Origin: Opitutales bacterium
GTDB taxonomy: Bacteria; Verrucomicrobiota; Verrucomicrobiia; Opitutales; T3Sed10-336
Length of the DNA: 42,473 nt
NCBI GenBank assembly: GCA_007130045.1
Contig: SLTG01000124.1
Span: 1-42,473 of the forward strand
Direction: 5' to 3'
This document shows, in pieces, positions 34,131-42,473 of the stretch. The notes beneath the pieces were generated by a model that made no database searches, was not told the DNA's origin, and worked only from the letters and a program-made list of their open reading frames with translations. Both the position numbers and the translations under genes were made by a program. Numbering within the stretch: the first letter of the stretch is position 1; each line of letters starts with the position of its first letter.

Positions 34131-35321
34131 CTATCGCGGCACGGTCACTTTGAACTCGCACCCTTTGTCAGGTAAATTGCCGACATTCAGACTACCGCCG
34201 TGAGCTTCGACAATCTTCCGGCAAATCGCAAGCCCAAGGCCGGTACTTTTTTCGCCCGCGGTCGGACGAACCGACGTCTTCCCATAGTCCTGAAACAACC
34301 GGTCCCTTTCGGCTTCAGGAATTCCCGGCCCTTCGTCGCGCACGGAAAAATACCCTCCCTGCTCCGAACACCCCCACTCGACCTCGATTCGCGCACCAGC
34401 CGGAGAAAACTTGATCGCATTGCTGAGAATATTTTCCGCCACCTGCTTCATGCGAACGCTGTCGAAAACGCACCGCACCGGAGAGGGAGGAGCCTTCATT
34501 TCAATAGTCATTTCTTTGCCTTCGGCATGCCCGCGGTAGAGAAAAACCGCCATGTTGATGACTTCGCCAAGGTCGTTTTCCTTCTTGCAAAGCTTAAGCT
34601 CTCCTGCTTCAATCGATGACAGATCCAGCAGATCGTCGATCAATTCGAGCATCGACGTTGCCGCCGAGGCGATAAACGCCGCCATCTCTTTCTGCTCGGC
34701 ATTCACCGCCCCCACCGCCTCGTCCCTCAGCATTTCGGCGAAGCCCTGTATCGAAATCATGGGATTCCGAAGATCATGCGCCGTCACCCCGAGGAGTCGG
34801 TTGCGCGCCTTTACCGCGGCATCAAGGTCGGCGATGATCGCCGCCTGCCGCGCGTGGAGCTCCCGAAGCTGCAAATGCGTCCGCACGCGCGCGAGCGTCT
34901 CGCGCGGCTGAAACGGCTTTGGAATATAGTCCGCGCCGCCCGCCTCGAATCCGGCGACGATATCGTCGGCGTCCTTGCGCGCGGTGATAAATATAACCGG
35001 CGCCTCCGCGCTTGCCTCGGCACTCTTCAGTTGGCGGCAGACCTCCAGCCCGTCAATCCCCGGAAGCACGACGTCCAGAAGCACGAGATCGAACGAAAGT
35101 TCGTCAAAGCGCTCGAAAAAACGCTCGCCGGACTCGAACCACGTTATCGAATAACCTTCGCGCTCCAGGATCTTCTGAAGAATCTTCGCATTGAGCGCGT
35201 CGTCTTCGATCAACACGAGATGCTTCCGTTTCTCCTCTAATATTGAAGGTGCGCCCGAACGGTCGGTTGATTCACCTGAAATAGCGCCGGACGGCTTGTT
35301 CGCTTTCGTATAGGCTTCCAC
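34131..35321 (-). CDS. Response regulator-histidine kinase fusion (REC-HisKA-HATPase)
   Basis: The 396-residue cytoplasmic protein starts with a receiver domain (HLVLIEDDALNAKILQKIL; phospho-acceptor near D79 in DLVLLDVVLPGIDG) linked by a coiled coil to a histidine kinase. The HisKA box is GVTAHDLRNPMISIQGFAEM (His near 183), and the ATPase domain has ENILSNAIKFSPAGARIEV, RDEGPGIPEAE and STGLGLAICRKIVEAHGG. An N-terminal receiver means the kinase is itself switched by another kinase, probably through the relay in the same operon. It is the first gene of the leftward five-gene cluster. The HDLRNP H-box marks the HPK group with a DL rather than EI after the His. Confidence 0.92.
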   Translation of the reverse strand: MEAYTKANKPSGAISGESTDRSGAPSILEEKRKHLVLIEDDALNAKILQKILEREGYSITWFESGERFFERFDELSFDLVLLDVVLPGIDGLEVCRQLKSAEASAEAPVIFITARKDADDIVAGFEAGGADYIPKPFQPRETLARVRTHLQLRELHARQAAIIADLDAAVKARNRLLGVTAHDLRNPMISIQGFAEMLRDEAVGAVNAEQKEMAAFIASAATSMLELIDDLLDLSSIEAGELKLCKKENDLGEVINMAVFLYRGHAEGKEMTIEMKAPPSPVRCVFDSVRMKQVAENILSNAIKFSPAGARIEVEWGCSEQGGYFSVRDEGPGIPEAERDRLFQDYGKTSVRPTAGEKSTGLGLAICRKIVEAHGGSLNVGNLPDKGCEFKVTVPR

Positions 35322-35431
35322 TGGTCACGGAGTATTCGTAAAATCAAGAAGCCTTTCAAGGATTAGTCTCCTAAAAATCACCTTGCTGTCCCTCGTCCGA
35401 AAATCACCCCGAAAAGCGCCCGATATGCCAC

Positions 35432-36271
35432 TCAATAGTTGAACACGTTGTAGCGCCGTTCGTTTTCAATGGTGGTCAGCGGACCGTGTCCCGGCGCCAC
35501 TACCGTTTCCCCGTCCATTTCCACGAGGATGCGCCGGACGTTCGACAGGAGTTCCCGGGGCGAATGGAACCCGCACGCGACGGACCCGGCGAAGATCAGA
35601 TCCCCGGCCACCAGAACTCCGCCCGAATCCGCCGCGCTCTCCCGCCGCACATGATACGAGATGTGACGCTCCGAGTGCCCGCGTGTATCGATCGCTTGAA
35701 TCCAAAAACCCTGAATACGAATCGAATCCCCTCCTGACAGCAACGCAACCCCGGAACTGCTGCCGGGGGGAGCGTAAACGGGAATATCGGGGTTGTGTTT
35801 CAGAAGTTCGCCCAATCCGCCCGCGTGGTCCGCATCCCAATGCGTCAGGAATATGGCCGCAATCTCGCGTATCGACGATGGCCAGGCATCCATCAACTCC
35901 CCGTACCCATTGCCGGTATCAAACATGATGCCCGTCGGGGATCCGCGCGCGGCGATAAGAAACGCGTTGACCCGCCCGACACTGAACGGCATCGCCAGGG
36001 TATGGAGTTCGAACGGAAGCCCCTTGAAATCCGGCAGCGGATAGCGTCCGCCGCTCAAAGCCGACAGGCCGACTTCGTTTAACTTGAGGACGTTCGCCAG
36101 GTTGCGCAACTCCCCCGGCGTCAGATCGTACCGGTAATCCTCCGCGTCTTTGATCTTGGAAATGGAAACACCGGATTCCCTGGCGAGGCACTCCTCCGTC
36201 ATCCCGGAATACTTCATCGCCTTCTCCAGCACGTCTCCCAGTTCGTCCTCCAACTCCGAGTAATTCACCAT
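35432..36271 (-). CDS. HTH-metallo-beta-lactamase-fold fusion protein
   Basis: The ATG at 36271 is chosen because GGAGG precedes it by 5 nt. The protein is then 279 residues. An N-terminal XRE-like helix-turn-helix (about 5-72; MTEECLARESGVSISKIKDA) is fused to a metallo-beta-lactamase fold. The metal site is H144-W-D-A-D-H149, H199 (TRGHSERH), D224 (VAGDLIF) and H262 (APGHGPLTT). The canonical motif is H-x-H-x-D-H; here the second histidine is Asp (D146). Hydrolases of this fold cleave thioesters, lactones or phosphodiesters. The fusion suggests a metabolite-sensing regulator or an enzyme tethered to DNA. The gene is divergent from pyrE with only ~70 bp between starts. Confidence 0.88.
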   Translation of the reverse strand: MVNYSELEDELGDVLEKAMKYSGMTEECLARESGVSISKIKDAEDYRYDLTPGELRNLANVLKLNEVGLSALSGGRYPLPDFKGLPFELHTLAMPFSVGRVNAFLIAARGSPTGIMFDTGNGYGELMDAWPSSIREIAAIFLTHWDADHAGGLGELLKHNPDIPVYAPPGSSSGVALLSGGDSIRIQGFWIQAIDTRGHSERHISYHVRRESAADSGGVLVAGDLIFAGSVACGFHSPRELLSNVRRILVEMDGETVVAPGHGPLTTIENERRYNVFNY

Positions 36272-36276
36272 GACTG

Positions 36277-36281
36277 CCTCC
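36277..36281 (-). promoter_or_regulatory. Shine-Dalgarno that fixes the HTH-MBL start
   Basis: GGAGG on the minus strand lies 5 nt upstream of the ATG at 36271. It is the reason for choosing this start over the upstream in-frame Met codons at 36286 and 36367, which have no such site. Confidence 0.7.
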
Positions 36282-36342
36282 AGCATAAGCGATAAATCCG
36301 GCCCATGGCAAAATTCATTTTGTTTTTTCACGGCGTTTGACC

Positions 36343-36927
36343 ATGATTCGGCACCAAATGCCAACATCCGAAGATGAAGCTCTCGATTTGTTCCGGAAAA
36401 GCGGCGCTCTTCTCAAGGGGCACTTCGTACTGCGTTCCGGACTGCACAGCGAATATTTCTTCCAGTGCGCGCAGGTCTGCCAGAACATGGAATTCGTGGG
36501 ACGGCTGGCCGAGCTCCTTCTGGAAAAACTCGACCACGTCGCCTTCGACACGGTTCTGGCGCCGGCGTTGGGCGGGCTGGTCATCGGTCAGGAGGTCGCG
36601 CGCCAAAGCGGAAGCCGCTTTATTTTTGTGGAGAAGGTCAATGACCGCCTCGCGCTTCGCCGCAATTTCAGGATCGAACCGGGAGAGAAAATCCTGGTGG
36701 TGGAAGACGTCGTGACCCGTGGAGGTCGCGCCCGCGAAGCGATCTCGATCGCAGCCGGCCACGGCGGCGCCCCCCAGGCGCTGGCGGTGCTGGTGGACCG
36801 AAGCGACGACAAATCATCATTCTCCATCCCTATGATCTCCCTGGTCAAACTGAGCTTCCCATCCTACCCGGCGGACGCTCTGCCGGAACATCTTTCCGTT
36901 ACTCCCGCGATCAAACCCGGAAGCTGA
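36343..36927 (+). CDS. pyrE: Orotate phosphoribosyltransferase
   Basis: The enzyme joins orotate to PRPP, giving orotidine 5'-phosphate in pyrimidine synthesis. From the ATG at 36343 the product is 194 residues. It shows the N-terminal GALLKGHFVLRSGLHSEYFF, the catalytic-loop region FIFVEKVNDRLALRR, and the PRPP-binding ILVVEDVVTRGGRAREAI with the two acidic residues. An ATG five codons further in (36358) is an alternative start, and a TTG two codons upstream is less likely. No ribosome-binding site is clear. Its promoter must overlap that of the divergent HTH-MBL gene. Confidence 0.93.
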   Translation: MIRHQMPTSEDEALDLFRKSGALLKGHFVLRSGLHSEYFFQCAQVCQNMEFVGRLAELLLEKLDHVAFDTVLAPALGGLVIGQEVARQSGSRFIFVEKVNDRLALRRNFRIEPGEKILVVEDVVTRGGRAREAISIAAGHGGAPQALAVLVDRSDDKSSFSIPMISLVKLSFPSYPADALPEHLSVTPAIKPGS

Positions 36928-37030
36928 CCGCCCTTCCCGAATCGACGCCGCCTTGCTCATGACTGTGAAAACATGGACCGCAATTTTCCCGTGCAATCCG
37001 GGCGGACTTCTCCCAACCTTATACTGATAG

Positions 37031-38500
37031 ATGAAAAATCCGCGCTTCATTTTCCGCCTGTTCTTCCTCCTGTGCCTGGCGCCGGTCGCCGCCGGCGTTT
37101 CGTCCGTTGCGGGCGATACGGAATCCGGCGAACTACCCGACGGCCTGTACGCCCGGTTTGAAATTACCTTTACCCGGGACGACGAACCGGAATCCGGCGA
37201 GTTCATCTGCCGGCTCTTCTTCGAAGACGCCCCGATGACCGTCGCCAACTTCGTGACCCTGGCCGAGGGCACCCGGCGGTGGCTCGATCCCGAAACCGCG
37301 AAAATCACGAGCGACCGCTTCTACGACGGCCTTATTTTCCACCGCGTCATCGAGGATTTCGTCATTCAAACCGGCTCGCGCCGCGGTGATGGGACCGACG
37401 GTCCGGGATACACCTTTGGTGACGAGATCCGTCCCGACTTGAACCACGCTTCGGCGGGAATCCTTTCCATGGCGAACGCCGGACCCCACACGAACGGCAG
37501 CCAGTTCTTCATCACGCTCGAAGCAACCCCGGAGCTCGACGGGCTGCACACCGTGTTCGGGGAAGTCGTCGAGGGCATGGAAACCGTCGAAGCCATCGGC
37601 GCCGCCCCGACCGGAAAAGACCTGCACGACGACGAAGAGGAAGAGGAGAATGGGGACACCGAAAATGGCGACACTGAAAACGGAGATACCGAGAACGGCG
37701 GCGAAAACGGGACCGGTGAATCCAATGGGGAGAACGGAAACGCAAATGGAGCGAACGGCGAGGACGAAGACGAGAACGGCGAGGAATCTCCCATGATCCC
37801 CGACGACCGTCCCATCAACGACATCGTGATCGAGCGAATTACCATTATTCGCAACGGCCCCGAGGCGGAAGCGTTCGACGCCAACGAACTCCCTCTTCCG
37901 GACGTTCGCGGCATCGAGACCCGGATGATCGCCGAACCCCGCGAGGGACGTGCCGAACCGGATATTATCCTTGGTTTCGAGCAGTCCCTTTTCGAAGACT
38001 ACCCGATCCATTTTTCGAACGATCTGGAAGAGTGGAACTCTCTCGGGTTCCTGCGAGTGACCACGTTCCCTGAGAGCGAATTCAATCTTACCCGGGAAGC
38101 GAACCTGAGTATCGCGGCGAATCCGCGGCTGTTCTTTCGGGTCGCCCGCGTCATCTATCCGGCCGACGTCGCATTCCTGCAGCTTCACGACAAGACATTC
38201 GATCTCGTCATAACCTCGTTTGACCCGGATCAGACATTGACGCTGTCGATCGACTCATCCGGGTCATCCGGTTCCTATATCCTTAACGAAGGCAAGGACC
38301 AGGTGATCACGGGATCCATCCTGTCGGCGTCCGAAGGAAATCCCTACAGTTTGGACCTTGAAGTCCAATACGATCTCCTTGCGCCCATGCGCCTTAATTT
38401 CGTTTTCGAAGATAATGTTTCCGGCACGTTCTCCGGCACGGCGTTCGCCAATCCTCAGGTGAACCTATCCGGAATCTTTACCGTCTCCGGAGGCGATTAA
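37031..38500 (+). CDS. Exported cyclophilin-type peptidyl-prolyl isomerase with acidic repeat insertion
   Basis: The 489-residue protein begins with a signal peptide (FIFRLFFLLCLAPVAAGV) and a cyclophilin domain (about 40-275). Its catalytic core is LIFHRVIEDFVIQTGSRRGD, and ILSMANAGPHTNGSQFFITL and LDGLHTVFGEVVEGMETVEA follow. Before the final strand (RPINDIVIERITIIRNG) a ~54-residue low-complexity Asp/Glu/Asn/Gly segment (about 200-253) is inserted. A verrucomicrobial 'IHFSNDLEEWNSL ... RLFFRVARV' module follows, then a C-terminal beta domain. It would assist folding of exported proteins. The start at 37031 gives a good signal peptide. hrpB begins 4 bp after the stop, so the two are co-transcribed. 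Confidence 0.88.
   Translation: MKNPRFIFRLFFLLCLAPVAAGVSSVAGDTESGELPDGLYARFEITFTRDDEPESGEFICRLFFEDAPMTVANFVTLAEGTRRWLDPETAKITSDRFYDGLIFHRVIEDFVIQTGSRRGDGTDGPGYTFGDEIRPDLNHASAGILSMANAGPHTNGSQFFITLEATPELDGLHTVFGEVVEGMETVEAIGAAPTGKDLHDDEEEEENGDTENGDTENGDTENGGENGTGESNGENGNANGANGEDEDENGEESPMIPDDRPINDIVIERITIIRNGPEAEAFDANELPLPDVRGIETRMIAEPREGRAEPDIILGFEQSLFEDYPIHFSNDLEEWNSLGFLRVTTFPESEFNLTREANLSIAANPRLFFRVARVIYPADVAFLQLHDKTFDLVITSFDPDQTLTLSIDSSGSSGSYILNEGKDQVITGSILSASEGNPYSLDLEVQYDLLAPMRLNFVFEDNVSGTFSGTAFANPQVNLSGIFTVSGGD
37628..37789 (+). repeat. In-gene low-complexity repeat (E-N-G-D-T type)
   Basis: A run of acidic and Asn/Gly codons includes three to four near-identical 12-bp units encoding ENGDT-ENGDT-ENGDT-ENGG. 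It lies inside the cyclophilin domain, between its last helix and last strand. Such short in-frame units can expand or contract without shifting the frame. Confidence 0.85.
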
Positions 38501-38503
38501 GCG

Positions 38504-41053
38504 ATGATCGGTTCGAGCCTGCCGGTTCGCGAACTGGAGGGCGCCATCGCCGCCGCCTTCCGGAAACGAAACAGGCTCATCCTCGAAGCGCCCACAGGCT
38601 CCGGAAAATCGACCCAGGTGCCTCAGATCCTTTTGGAACAGGGGTTCTGCGAACGGGGCGAGGTCGTCATTCTGCAACCCCGCCGCATCGCGGCCCGAAT
38701 GCTCGCGAAACGAGTCGCCCGGGAACGCGACGTCCCGCTCGGCGGTGAGGTCGGCTATCAGATTCGGTTTGACCGGATGGTTTCCTCCCGAACCCGCATT
38801 CGCTTCGTCACGGAAGGCATTCTTCTTCGCCGGATCATGGACGAGCCCGACCTCCCGAATGTCGCCGCCATTCTTTTCGACGAATTTCACGAACGCCACG
38901 TTTACGGTGACATCACCCTGGCACGCGCCCTTCAGATTCAGGAAACACGACGTCCGGATCTGAAATTGGCGGTAATGTCGGCCACTCTTGACCGCTCGGC
39001 GGTCAAGCAATACCTGCAGCCTTGCACAATGCTTCGCTCGGAAGGACGGATTTTTCCTGTTGAAACCGAATTCCTTCCCGCGTCCGCCAGGCATTATCAG
39101 GTGCCGGTGTGGGACCTCGCCGCGCGGGAACTCGACCGGCTCGTGCGCGAGGGTGTCGAGGGAGACGCCCTCGTGTTCATGCCGGGCGCCTGCGAGATCG
39201 AACGCACGCTTCGGGCCGTCGAAGGCTTTTCCTCGCTAAAGCCTTTTACCGCGCTTCCGCTTTACGGTGACCTTTCGCCCGAAGCACAGGACCTCGCACT
39301 GGCACCCTGCGACCGCCCCAAAATCGTGGTCGCGACCAACGTCGCCGAAACCTCCCTCACAATCGAGGGAATCCGAATCGTGGTGGACGGCGGACTCGCG
39401 CGGATCGCTCGCTTCGACCCCCACCGCGGGATCAACACCCTGCTCGTCGAGAAGATCAGTCGCGCCTCCGCCGACCAGCGCGCCGGGCGTGCGGGACGGA
39501 CCGCACCCGGCCGCTGCCTTCGCCTCTGGACCGAGGACGATCATCTCCATCGCCCCGAAAACGAGCTTCCTGAAATCAAGCGCCTCGATCTCGCCGAAAT
39601 CTTTCTCACCCTCAAAAACAGCGGCGTCCACAACCTCGCCTCCTTCCCGTGGCTGGAAACGCCGGATCCCGTTTCAGTTGAGCGCGCGGAACGTCTTCTG
39701 CGCGAATTGGGCGCCCTCGAAAACGAATCCGGCGAAATCACGCCTCTGGGCCGGCAAATGACCGCTTTCCCTCTCCACCCGCGGTACTCCCGCATGCTCA
39801 TCGCCGCACGCGAGTACGGTTGCGTACCTGAAATCGCGCTGATCGCCGCCCTGACGCAAACCCGCGAGCTGCTTGAACGCCGTGTCGGAGAACGCGTGGT
39901 TTCCACGCGGGAAGATCGTCTGGGCGACGAAACGGAATCCGATTTTTTCGCCCGAATGCGAGCGTGGGAATACGCCGCCCGACACCGCTTTTCCGTGCGG
40001 GAATGCCGACAAGTCGGCGTTCACGCGGGAGCCGCACGCCAGGTGGCACAGATTCAAACACATTTTCTAGGAATCGCGGGCTGGAAGGCGCCGGATACAA
40101 GACCGGATCTCCCGACCTCCGAATCGGTCCGGCGCTGCGTGCTTCTCGGATTTTCCGACCAGGTCGCCCGGCGCGCCGCCCGCGGCACGCTCCAGTGCGA
40201 AATGGTCCATGGAAGACGCGGAACCCTCAGTCGCGAAAGCGTCGTTCAGGACGCGCCCCTGTTCGTCGCCTCCGAAGTGCGCGAGGTCCAGACCGCCGGA
40301 AAGGGGTCCGATGTTGCCGTGCGCCTGAGCCTTGCCACTGCGATCGAGGAAAACTGGCTCAGAGAACTTTTCCCGGATGATTTCCGCCTGGAACGCGCGG
40401 TCCGATTCGATCCCTCCAGCCGCCGCGTTGTCGAAGAAAAAACAATTCGGTTCCGGGACCTCGCCCTCCAATCAAGAACCGGCGAAACCTCGGACGCCGC
40501 GGCCGCGGCGTCGATCCTCGCGGATGAGGTCGTCGCCGGTCGATGCCCACTCAAGAATTGGGACCACTCGGTCGAGCAATGGATCGCGCGCCTCAATTGC
40601 CTCGCCGAGTGGATGCCGGAACTGGAACTGCCCCCCATCCGATCCGGCGATCGCAAGGCGCTGATCGAACAGATCGTTTACGGCGCCTGTGGATACAAGG
40701 AAATCAAGGATCGCCCGGTGCTTCCCACGATTAAGGCCTGGCTGTCCAATGAGCAGGATGCCCTGCTCGAACACTACGCGCCCGCCACCGTTTCGCTTCC
40801 GCGCGGACGAAACGCCAGACTGGTTTACTCGGAGAACGATCCCCCCGTACTTTCGGCCCGCGTACAGGAGCTTTACGATCTCAATGAGAACATCACTATC
40901 GCCGACGGGCGGGTCGACGTCGTGATTCAGGTCCTCGCCCCGAATCAGCGCCCGGTCCAGATCACGAAAAATATCGCCGAATTCTGGAAGACGAGCTACC
41001 CCGACGTCAGAAAGCAGCTTCAGGGACGTTACCCCAAGCACGAATGGCGGTAA
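38504..41053 (+). CDS. hrpB: ATP-dependent helicase HrpB
   Basis: The 849-residue DEAH/DExH-type helicase has motif I EAPTGSGKSTQVPQILLEQ (K35), motif Ia QPRRIAARMLAKRVA, motif II DEFHERH (DEFH instead of DEAH) and motif III VMSATLD. Motif V is ATNVAETSLTIEGI and motif VI is SADQRAGRAGRTAPGRCLRL. The HA2/winged region and the long C-terminal HrpB domain follow, giving the family's usual length of about 820-850. Its biological role in bacteria is poorly defined; some relatives act in RNA processing. The start ATG is 4 bp after the cyclophilin stop. It ends 14 bp from the convergent GHMP gene. Confidence 0.94.
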   Translation: MIGSSLPVRELEGAIAAAFRKRNRLILEAPTGSGKSTQVPQILLEQGFCERGEVVILQPRRIAARMLAKRVARERDVPLGGEVGYQIRFDRMVSSRTRIRFVTEGILLRRIMDEPDLPNVAAILFDEFHERHVYGDITLARALQIQETRRPDLKLAVMSATLDRSAVKQYLQPCTMLRSEGRIFPVETEFLPASARHYQVPVWDLAARELDRLVREGVEGDALVFMPGACEIERTLRAVEGFSSLKPFTALPLYGDLSPEAQDLALAPCDRPKIVVATNVAETSLTIEGIRIVVDGGLARIARFDPHRGINTLLVEKISRASADQRAGRAGRTAPGRCLRLWTEDDHLHRPENELPEIKRLDLAEIFLTLKNSGVHNLASFPWLETPDPVSVERAERLLRELGALENESGEITPLGRQMTAFPLHPRYSRMLIAAREYGCVPEIALIAALTQTRELLERRVGERVVSTREDRLGDETESDFFARMRAWEYAARHRFSVRECRQVGVHAGAARQVAQIQTHFLGIAGWKAPDTRPDLPTSESVRRCVLLGFSDQVARRAARGTLQCEMVHGRRGTLSRESVVQDAPLFVASEVREVQTAGKGSDVAVRLSLATAIEENWLRELFPDDFRLERAVRFDPSSRRVVEEKTIRFRDLALQSRTGETSDAAAAASILADEVVAGRCPLKNWDHSVEQWIARLNCLAEWMPELELPPIRSGDRKALIEQIVYGACGYKEIKDRPVLPTIKAWLSNEQDALLEHYAPATVSLPRGRNARLVYSENDPPVLSARVQELYDLNENITIADGRVDVVIQVLAPNQRPVQITKNIAEFWKTSYPDVRKQLQGRYPKHEWR

Positions 41054-41067
41054 TCAGATCGCATCGG

Positions 41068-42336
41068 TTATCGCACCAACGGGCGCACCGCATTCGCAAG
41101 AAATGCCGTCCGCTCCGGGATCTCTCGGGCGCGGGCGAGCCCCTGCCGGGTCATGAGCGCCACGACGGTGCCCGCCACGCCTTCACCGCTGAGGCGCGCT
41201 CCGTAAATCCCGTGTTCCGGGCCGAACTCCATCAATGCGTCGACCCTCCGGTCCGCCTCCCGGCTTCCGAGACCGACCGGGGAATACCCTTCGTGTGATT
41301 GCAGCATAAGTTCCCCGAACTCACGCATGCCCTCATCGCGATTCCGCTCGTTCAAATCCTGAAGAAGCGCGAGGGCCGTTGAACAGCGGGCATGCTCCTC
41401 GATTGCAAAACGCAACGCCGCGTTAACGTTGTATGTTTCCTGTGGATACACGTTTAACGGAGACGGCATTTCGGAGCCGATCAGCTCGTAATAGGGCGCC
41501 CCCTTCATCGTCAAGGGAACGTTCTCCCTCTCGTAACGCAGGAAGAGAGAAAGCGGAATATCCGCCGTATGGTGCCAGGCGCGGCGTAAACATTTCTCTA
41601 AAATCCATTGCCCCATGACCGTCGCCGTGCGCGCCTTCAACGCCGCGTTCGCCCTTTCTTCTCCGGACTCGTTTCCGGGAAATGCGACAACGAACACTCC
41701 TTCGGGCATCGGGATGGCGGGATAAAGTTTGTCGGGTTGGCAGAGAATCGGAAGCAGAACTCCCGGCTCACCGTATGCCGAGGCCAGCTTGTCCGCCAAT
41801 GCCGACGGCAGACCCATCAGATCGGTTTCGGCCCCGTGCGCAATCCGGGCGGCCTCCGTACTTAGGAACTGCCTTCCGGCAAGTTTCTCCAAAGCAAGCA
41901 AGAGAGCGATTTCGGCCGCGGACTTTTCGCCGAGATCCGCATCCGGAGGGACCTTCAAATCGATTGTGATTCGAAGGCCCTCCTCGAAGATCCAAACCCG
42001 CGTCTCGCAGAAAACAAGGAGGCAGCTCACGAGACAAAGCCCCCGTTCCGGAATCTCCGCCTGTTGGAGCAATCCCCTCAGCTCGGACCGCGGCGCTTTG
42101 CGACGTAACGCTTTCTTGAACGGCTGAAAATCAAATTCAACCGAAGGCTCTCCATCCAGCGCGAGAACCACCGCGCTTCCAGCGATCTCTTCAACCGCCA
42201 CCCGATTCCCGCACGACAGCACGCTCTCAAAAACCCACGCGCCGTGGTGGCGCCCTGATCCGCCCAGGACATCAATCCGCCCCGGTGCGGAATTTTCCTC
42301 CCTGCCGCGTTGACTGATACCTCGTTTGAACCACAT
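41068..42336 (-). CDS. GHMP-family sugar kinase-like protein (galacto/arabinokinase-like, divergent)
   Basis: The 422-residue protein resembles galactokinase and L-arabinokinase. Motif 1 is SAPGRIDVLGGSGRHHGAWV. The middle segment ETDLMGLPSALADKLASAYG aligns with the family's 'VGxPCGIMDQMTSxxG', keeping the catalytic Asp, and is followed by PGVLLPILCQPDKL. Motif 3 is GIYGARLSGEGVAGTVVALM. The ATP-binding motif 2, normally P-x-G-x-G-(L/V)-S-S-S-A, reads VPPDADLGEKSAAEIALLLA, so the serine run and glycines are replaced. This could mean a changed nucleotide site or a non-catalytic relative. The phosphorylated sugar cannot be told. It is read leftward, convergent with hrpB; upstream 137 bp to the window edge show no gene. 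Confidence 0.82.
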   Translation of the reverse strand: MWFKRGISQRGREENSAPGRIDVLGGSGRHHGAWVFESVLSCGNRVAVEEIAGSAVVLALDGEPSVEFDFQPFKKALRRKAPRSELRGLLQQAEIPERGLCLVSCLLVFCETRVWIFEEGLRITIDLKVPPDADLGEKSAAEIALLLALEKLAGRQFLSTEAARIAHGAETDLMGLPSALADKLASAYGEPGVLLPILCQPDKLYPAIPMPEGVFVVAFPGNESGEERANAALKARTATVMGQWILEKCLRRAWHHTADIPLSLFLRYERENVPLTMKGAPYYELIGSEMPSPLNVYPQETYNVNAALRFAIEEHARCSTALALLQDLNERNRDEGMREFGELMLQSHEGYSPVGLGSREADRRVDALMEFGPEHGIYGARLSGEGVAGTVVALMTRQGLARAREIPERTAFLANAVRPLVR

Positions 42337-42473
42337 AGAAACCGAATCGCAACTAACCCATCTTCGACAGTTCCGAAAGAACGATTAGCTGTTCAAGCGG
42401 GTTTCCTGAAGATTTCACTGATTTTTCTCCACTACATTTTCGATGATTTTTGGGCGGGTGGGCAATTTCAGCC

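Overview
The window looks like part of a chromosome from a PVC-group bacterium, most likely Verrucomicrobiota (Opitutae-like). This is inferred from gene types, not from a marker gene. The pointers are a PEP-CTERM exported protein, a pilin-like protein with a GFTLIELL leader and a C-terminal H-X9-DG motif, several secreted proteins ending in a 'S-x-DL..W...FFR' module, a stand-alone phosphopantothenoylcysteine decarboxylase and multi-domain hybrid histidine kinases. Base composition is moderately GC-rich throughout.

The left part (1-10.7 kb) is accessory and decayed. It opens with two copies of a 21-bp repeat resembling an IS21-family end, against a truncated and frameshifted alcohol dehydrogenase. 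A GNAT fragment with an in-frame stop and the last ~46 codons of an RND efflux pump follow. The intact genes here are surface or exported: a signal-peptide coiled-coil protein (960-1727), a PEP-CTERM protein (2463-3167), a 1432-residue repeat protein (3443-7741) and the pilin-like protein (8318-9055). A WD40 locus (about 9190-10694) is broken by a frameshift and trails a second WD40 remnant.

10.7-13.9 kb is a compact sugar-acid operon read right to left, garL-garR-gudD. It encodes dehydration of D-glucarate, retro-aldol cleavage to pyruvate plus tartronate semialdehyde, and reduction to glycerate. 14.2-20.0 kb is a second decayed stretch: an alkaline phosphatase with an internal deletion, tRNA-Thr(CGT), a hicB-hicA pair in which hicB appears to have lost its stop, a lipoprotein, an IS110-type transposase remnant with a structured leader, and several intergenic repeats built on CACGAA, AAGAACC and ACCACRGATT units.

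From 20 kb onward the sequence is dense and ordinary-looking. It holds a SET-domain protein, an OGG1-type 8-oxoguanine glycosylase, and a sucrose-phosphate-synthase-like glycosyltransferase with its HAD phosphatase. A leftward run follows: lipoprotein, M23 peptidase, coaC, gcvT, gcvH. Opposite to it is lipA, whose product makes the cofactor that GcvH carries. A leftward five-gene signalling operon (29.0-35.3 kb) holds a REC-histidine kinase, a response regulator, a 76-residue protein, a GspE/PilB-type ATPase and a PAS-PAS-HK-REC-REC-Hpt hybrid kinase, tightly packed with one ATGA overlap. This is the most system-like unusual cluster in the window. After it come an HTH-metallo-beta-lactamase fusion divergent from pyrE, an exported cyclophilin with an acidic repeat insertion next to hrpB, and a divergent GHMP sugar-kinase-like protein. 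No CRISPR array, rRNA, prophage or recognisable multi-gene defence island was seen.
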